Positions 60,136-64,000 of a DNA stretch of 64,000 nucleotides are shown here, one piece after another. Both the position numbers and the translations under genes were made by a program. Origin of the DNA: Acidobacteriaceae bacterium (GTDB taxonomy: Bacteria; Acidobacteriota; Terriglobia; Terriglobales; Acidobacteriaceae); the NCBI GenBank assembly GCA_003134655.1, contig PLBY01000161.1, positions 262,214-326,213 on the forward strand, read 5' to 3'. Within the stretch, counting starts at the first letter, position 1, and each line of letters begins with the position of its first letter. The notes under the pieces are model-generated. The model made no database searches, was not told where the DNA came from, and saw only the letters and a list, made by a program, of their open reading frames with translations.

Positions 60136-61707
60136 CTACGGCTTGCCGCTGCTGACCCAGGTAGCCCACTGATTGAGCCCGCTTACATATCCCCCGTAAA
60201 CCCACCCAGAACCAACGTCGGTGGGATCCGGAGACACAGCTGAATAGTCTCCCCAGCGGTTGCGTCCGCTGCCGTCGAGCCCCGTATAGGTGTTCGTTCC
60301 AGCCTGGACCATTGCGCTCGGGCCGAATGTTCCCGGCTTATCCCCCTGCTTGCGCCCCGCAGCGCACAGAGACGCATAATCGTTTGGACTCGAACGGCTG
60401 AACACCATCAGGCAGCCTTGCAAGGTAACCGGCACGATCGCGGGATAGAAGTAGTGCATTCCGCTTGCCCCGAAAACGCCCTGCTGGACCAGCCTCTGAC
60501 TGCTGTCCAACTGCATCCAGAAGATCGCTGCCACATTGGTCGCATCGCCTTCCCAGTTGAATTGCGTCACGAAACTGGCCCACACGAAACCGTCCCGCAG
60601 CACCACGTTCATGACGCGAACATCTCCCGTATCCAACGGAGGAGCGCCTCCCTTCTGATCCGCATGTGGCGGGATCGCGTATGACGCACATGAGACGGCT
60701 TGCGATTGCAGGATCGGGCTGCTGGTCGGATTCTGAACGCTCCACACCGTGATCTCGTTCGGGGTTGGACCATTCGGTGTCGGATAAACTGTGTTAACCA
60801 GTTGTACGGTTGCGCCGGCATCCAGAACATTTGCCGGCTGCAGGCCAAATACGAGCGACCCGTCTGCATTCGTCATCCCTACAAGATCTGAAAACGTGGG
60901 AGTTCCTCCTGTGTACAGCGCTTGTTTTGGTACAATCCGCAGCTTCGCATATTGGAACGGTCCGTCATTCCACTGAAACATGTTCGCCGTCAGGTAGATC
61001 GCGTTTGCGTCTTGCCCAAGCCCGGGGTAGTCAGCCCAGTTGTTGGTCTGGGTGCTGCCATCGACAGTCGCATCCAAAATGTAACTCCACCATGCGCCAT
61101 TGGGATCGCCAGTCTGCGAGACCGAGATCAAGAACCACGATTGCTGGTTATCGTTGTTATTTGCCGCCGCGACCAGGATGTACTTGTCCGCGGCGGGATC
61201 ATAGATCAGCCTCGGGTCGAACACCGTCGCTGCCGCCGGCAATACGCTTTTGAACCAGTCCGCCAAAGTCGATTGAAAGGCCCGAGTACCGCTTCGGTCG
61301 AAGGCCGCGACCGAAGAGTTGACCGCGCACACTACATATTCCTTTCCAACCGCGAGCGCGCAATCGTACGGAAGCCATCCGGTGGCAGGAATTCCCGCGA
61401 AGCCAGCCCCGAATGTCGCGGCGGCAGGGGCAACCGGTGCCGCCGATCGAACGGCAGGGGCCATCGCCTCCGCGTCCATGAAGATCCGTGCCCTCGGACG
61501 AAAAGCATCTTTCTTTGCGGGCGCTGCATCTTTCAATGCCTGGAACTCCTCTGGACTGATCGGGTACCGATGTCGAGTGGGTCTACTGAATCTCACCTCC
61601 GGAGCCGCAGCGGCGTCGGCCGCGACTCCCTTCCTCGGCTGAAACTGCGTGCCTCCGCGGGTCGCCTTTCCTTTAAGCGCCTTATACGTCGTGGTTCGAT
61701 TTGCCAT
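60136..61707 (-). CDS. Beta-propeller-like hypothetical protein without signal peptide
   Basis: The 523-residue product has no signal peptide. The N-terminus is basic and low complexity (MANRTTTYKALKGKATRGG), followed by RPTRHRYPISPEEFQALKD and a Pro/Ala-rich linker (about 75-110). The remainder has repeated strands with Asp-rich turns, for example VFDPRLIYDPAADKYILVAAANN, WADYPGLGQDANAIYLTAN and RWGDYSAVSPDPTDV, as in sialidase/BNR-type propellers. No catalytic triad is obvious. GGAGGAG precedes ATG 61707 by nine bases. It follows the membrane gene in the same direction. Confidence 0.65.
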   Translation of the reverse strand: MANRTTTYKALKGKATRGGTQFQPRKGVAADAAAAPEVRFSRPTRHRYPISPEEFQALKDAAPAKKDAFRPRARIFMDAEAMAPAVRSAAPVAPAAATFGAGFAGIPATGWLPYDCALAVGKEYVVCAVNSSVAAFDRSGTRAFQSTLADWFKSVLPAAATVFDPRLIYDPAADKYILVAAANNNDNQQSWFLISVSQTGDPNGAWWSYILDATVDGSTQTNNWADYPGLGQDANAIYLTANMFQWNDGPFQYAKLRIVPKQALYTGGTPTFSDLVGMTNADGSLVFGLQPANVLDAGATVQLVNTVYPTPNGPTPNEITVWSVQNPTSSPILQSQAVSCASYAIPPHADQKGGAPPLDTGDVRVMNVVLRDGFVWASFVTQFNWEGDATNVAAIFWMQLDSSQRLVQQGVFGASGMHYFYPAIVPVTLQGCLMVFSRSSPNDYASLCAAGRKQGDKPGTFGPSAMVQAGTNTYTGLDGSGRNRWGDYSAVSPDPTDVGSGWVYGGYVSGLNQWATWVSSGKP

Positions 61708-61830
61708 CGAAGAACTCCTCCTTTGTTGGAACTGGGTTGTCTCTTGGTGAATACGTGCGCCAGCAGATAGCGGCGCTATCTGCTCCCGCCGAGAAACGTC
61801 GATCACTCCCTGGTTGGGCTCGGCCCTTTG

Positions 61831-62574
61831 CTATCTCTTTAAACGTGTCAGTAGTTCGCTATTGGTAAACAAACCAATACCGACGCCGCTTGCGAGAGCT
61901 CCGTACCACGTAGCGCCGGATTGAGGAGGTCGTCCGCCCTGAATAAAAGTCGCCAGGACAATAAAAGCGATGATCAGAGTGACCAGGAAATCGACCAGGT
62001 AGTAATGCGCTTTGACAAATGTAGCGATTGGCCCAGGTGGAGGACCGGGGGGCACCGGCGCTGCGGGAGGAGGATCAATCGTGCCCAACACTTTCACCAC
62101 CAGCCGCAACCAATAACCGATTACCACGCCGCCCGCTGCGAACAGAAAGAAAATCGCAAGAGATATTTCCGGCGTATAAGCGAACTTTATCAGCTTACTA
62201 ACCAGGATCTTGCGTGTCGTCGGATCATTCGGTTGGGACAGGGTCACGGTCAGAGCCTGGTCCCCTGCAAGCAGATTTGGATTGACCAATGTTACCGCCA
62301 CATTCTCGATGACACTGCGCGATACAGATGGGAGGGCGATGGTCGAGGGGGAGATTTTGAAATCGGAGGATGCGTGGACCTCGATCACCGCGTTATTCAG
62401 TTCTTGCACTGACTCAATGGTGATAAAGAGTTGCGCCTGACGATGGTCAAGGACGCCCGTCGGGATCAGTTCCAGTGTGACGGTTGGCTGTTGGGCGTGT
62501 GCTGCGCAGCAAGCAAACCACAACATGGCGCCGCTTAGAAGCGCCATCCGGCCTGTCGTGCTCACCGCCTGCAT
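61831..62574 (-). CDS. Exported Ig-like membrane protein of unknown function
   Basis: The 247-residue product has a signal peptide (MALLSGAMLWFACCAAHAQ), an extracytoplasmic beta-rich domain of about 100 residues (VTLELIPTGVLDHRQAQLFITIESVQELN), a first TM helix (ISLAIFFLFAAGGVVIGYWL), a Pro-rich loop (DPPPAAPVPPGPPPGP), a second TM helix (FLVTLIIAFIVLATFI) and a hydrophobic Gly-rich tail (GALASGVGIGLFTN). Probably an anchor or assembly factor. ATG 62574 is chosen over GTG 62583. The propeller gene follows 123 bases downstream, so an operon is likely. Confidence 0.65.
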   Translation of the reverse strand: MQAVSTTGRMALLSGAMLWFACCAAHAQQPTVTLELIPTGVLDHRQAQLFITIESVQELNNAVIEVHASSDFKISPSTIALPSVSRSVIENVAVTLVNPNLLAGDQALTVTLSQPNDPTTRKILVSKLIKFAYTPEISLAIFFLFAAGGVVIGYWLRLVVKVLGTIDPPPAAPVPPGPPPGPIATFVKAHYYLVDFLVTLIIAFIVLATFIQGGRPPQSGATWYGALASGVGIGLFTNSELLTRLKR

Positions 62575-62857
62575 CGCACACACATTCTTTCTTTTGCCAC
62601 CGGACCACCATGAGGCCGTAGTAGAACCAGCACGCTCTTGTAGTGGACGTCAGATCAAACCTGCGATCAGACAGGCTTCGCACTGGAGCGATGCTATTTT
62701 TGTCTACCGAACAATGGGGGGAAGAACTGGGGCCCACTCTCTAAGTAAGTGCCGCGCGAAGTGTAGTGCGAGGCAAATGTCTGTAAGTTGGAAACTGGAA
62801 TTTGTTACGAATTCCGAACAGACCGGTAATATGTCCCGAGTCGCCGACCGGTGGTGA

Positions 62858-63259
62858 AGATGGCTACCAGGCTCCGATCTTCGCCGTCGCTCATCGCGTC
62901 TGAGGCGTTCACCCCTCGAAAGAAGCTGCGATCTGGTTTCGCAAGCCGCCCTGCAACCGGGTTCCGACAAGTCCCGGGCGAGCCTAGAGGATATGTTCAG
63001 AAAAGGGTTGATATCGAAGCAGGAGGCGAACTGGCGTGAATCCGAGCCAAAGAAGGACGCGGTGAAGAGCAAGGCAATGCCGTTCTCCCTCGACTAGGTC
63101 GAGAAAGGACTCAGCGGCGGAATCACCAGCAAGCGGATGGCAACACTGGTTGATACGTACGGCGTGAATTTCCGATTGACCTCCCTCGTTCAGGAACGCC
63201 TTAAGGATGCAGGTGCGGAACCTGATTTGCTGAATATGATCTCTAAGCGGTCGCTGTGA
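62858..63259 (+). pseudogene. Remnant of an unidentified protein with nonsense mutation
   Basis: The frame encodes LEDMFRKGLISKQEANWRE, then MPFSLD, a TAG stop (63095-63097), and continues in the same frame as VEKGLSGGITSKRMATLVDT, RLTSLVQERLKDAGAEPDLL and a natural TGA at 63257. The second part resembles the GGVSSxRVxxLVxxxGVDFxLT repeat seen at the ends of many acidobacterial kinases and TPR proteins. CAG to TAG would explain the stop. Confidence 0.55.
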
Positions 63260-63680
63260 TTCTCATGGTCAGGCGATTCGCACGGCCCTGAGAAGGCGTG
63301 CTTGTGGATCGCGCCTGTGCAGGGTTTGGAAACGGAGTGACCGGCCGGTGCAGCTTTCGCCGATCAGGCTCTGGAAATGGACCCCAGCCACAGGACGTAA
63401 CACAGATTTCAGATTGCAATGGTAATCATCCCGTGTTTATGAGGGTTTTGAATGGCGGAAGCGAGTGGGGGCCGAACGGGCGAAGATATTGATAGCAAAG
63501 GAAATCCTCTGGAATCAATCCGGCTTTCCGACCAAAACCTTAACTTCCGCCGGGGGCTAGCACAGTTTTAGCACAGCTTTCGTACCGCTTTCGTCTTGCA
63601 TTCGCCAAAGGAACCCAAACCGAACTCACTGTCTGTGCTAGCTGTGTGCTAAATAGGTATTCTCGACCGAGGGCACGTGC
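63260..63680. other. Gene-free stretch with an inverted-repeat pair
   Basis: No coding similarity seen. CTAGCACAG (63557-63565) and TTAGCACAG (63568-63576) face CTGTGCTAG (63633-63641) and CTGTGTGCTAA (63642-63652), so two repeat units are mirrored over 57-67 bases. It could be a recombination site or end of a mobile element, but no integrase is seen. Confidence 0.35.
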
Positions 63681-63960
63681 AGCAGCTTGTGGCCGAACTA
63701 TTGCGTGCCAAGGCGCGAAATCGTCTCTTCGCTTAGTGGGACGCGGGTCAGGATTACTTGCTGGTCGCCTCTGGCGAGCGTCTTTTGCGGCTTGCGCCCG
63801 ACGGTAGGGTCCTGTGGAGTACGCCCAATCTTGGCCTCGATGGTGTAGATGTCAAATCTGTCGAGAACGGTCTGATACAGGGTGAGGGTGAATGGGACCC
63901 TCCGGGAGTCCGAAGCCCTTCGTGCTGCGGCTCGACTCAGGTGAGTTGGTTGGTGGTTGA
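63681..63960 (+). pseudogene. Remnant of a secreted/propeller-type protein
   Basis: One frame reads WDAGQDYLLVASGERLLRLA, RVLWSTPNLGLDGVDV and LIQGEGEWDPPG, and the adjacent frame continues PKPFVLRLDSGELVGG, so there is a frameshift near 63900. A TAG precedes WDAGQDY in frame. The GEWDPPGG-PFxLxLDxG ending is recalled from acidobacterial and actinobacterial hypothetical proteins. Confidence 0.45.
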
Positions 63961-64000
63961 CGTTATGGCGCCTGGTCGATGAGTTCTATAAAAAGGGATG

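Noticed and set aside
63557..63652. Mirrored TAGCACAG repeats as phage attachment sites
   Set aside because: No integrase, tRNA or phage gene is visible in the window, so this is kept only as a repeat observation.

Overview
The window looks like a chromosomal segment of an Acidobacteriota bacterium (Terriglobia/Koribacter-like, roughly 60% GC). The assignment is an inference from gene content: a GloVer-repeat secreted protein, a winged-helix/TolB-propeller one-component regulator, many MacB/FtsX-type ABC permeases without an ATPase, DUF4097 and di-heme secreted proteins, two HpnI-like glycosyltransferases, and numerous short palindromic dispersed repeats in intergenic DNA. No rRNA, tRNA, CRISPR array, prophage or intact insertion sequence was seen.

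Layout. 1-9.3 kb: housekeeping and envelope genes (CDP-alcohol phosphatidyltransferase, greA, carD, ruvX, mltG, a DUF4292/LolB-like lipoprotein, an ABC permease), with a decayed PP2C phosphatase and a GloVer protein between them. 9.3-14.2 kb: a translation block, rplM-rpsI-rpsB-tsf-pyrH-frr, whose spacers are filled with palindromic repeats. 14.3-27 kb: a molybdopterin oxidoreductase with two repeat elements inside its reading frame, bamA-ompH-tonB for outer-membrane biogenesis and energy transduction, alr, an alpha/beta hydrolase, a GNAT-glyA pair and a GT4 glycosyltransferase. 27-32.7 kb: a small basic protein, the CadC-like propeller regulator, a divergent small Cys-pair protein, a di-heme peroxidase-like protein and a DUF4097 protein. 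32.7-33.15 kb: the RNase P RNA gene (rnpB) on the minus strand.

33.3-38.5 kb: four tandem ABC permeases in an A-B-A'-B' order with no ATPase. 38.5-43 kb: two HpnI-like GT2/GT21 glycosyltransferases facing each other and a GT39 (ArnT-like) transferase, suggesting lipid glycosylation. 43-46.4 kb: a soluble hybrid histidine kinase, a frameshifted lectin-like secreted gene and a winged-helix protein. 46.4-52.1 kb: a complete minus-strand efflux operon (three permeases, adaptor, ATPase). 52.4-58.9 kb: divergent DinB/WYL regulator, SET-domain methyltransferase, a secreted coiled-coil protein, an MJ1255-type glycosyltransferase, the SRAP protein, an orphan structured-RNA candidate, a PilZ protein and a GDT1 cation transporter. 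58.9-62.6 kb: four genes of unknown function. 62.6-64 kb: degraded gene remnants only.

Two general themes stand out. Several genes have a TATAAT-like hexamer only 6-12 nt upstream of the start codon (ruvX, alr, mopB, SRAP, GNAT, the 84-aa protein), as expected for leaderless mRNAs; this also changes several start-site calls. At least six families of palindromic repeats occupy spacers, abut start codons, mark the ends of a truncated gene and, twice, lie in frame inside a coding sequence.
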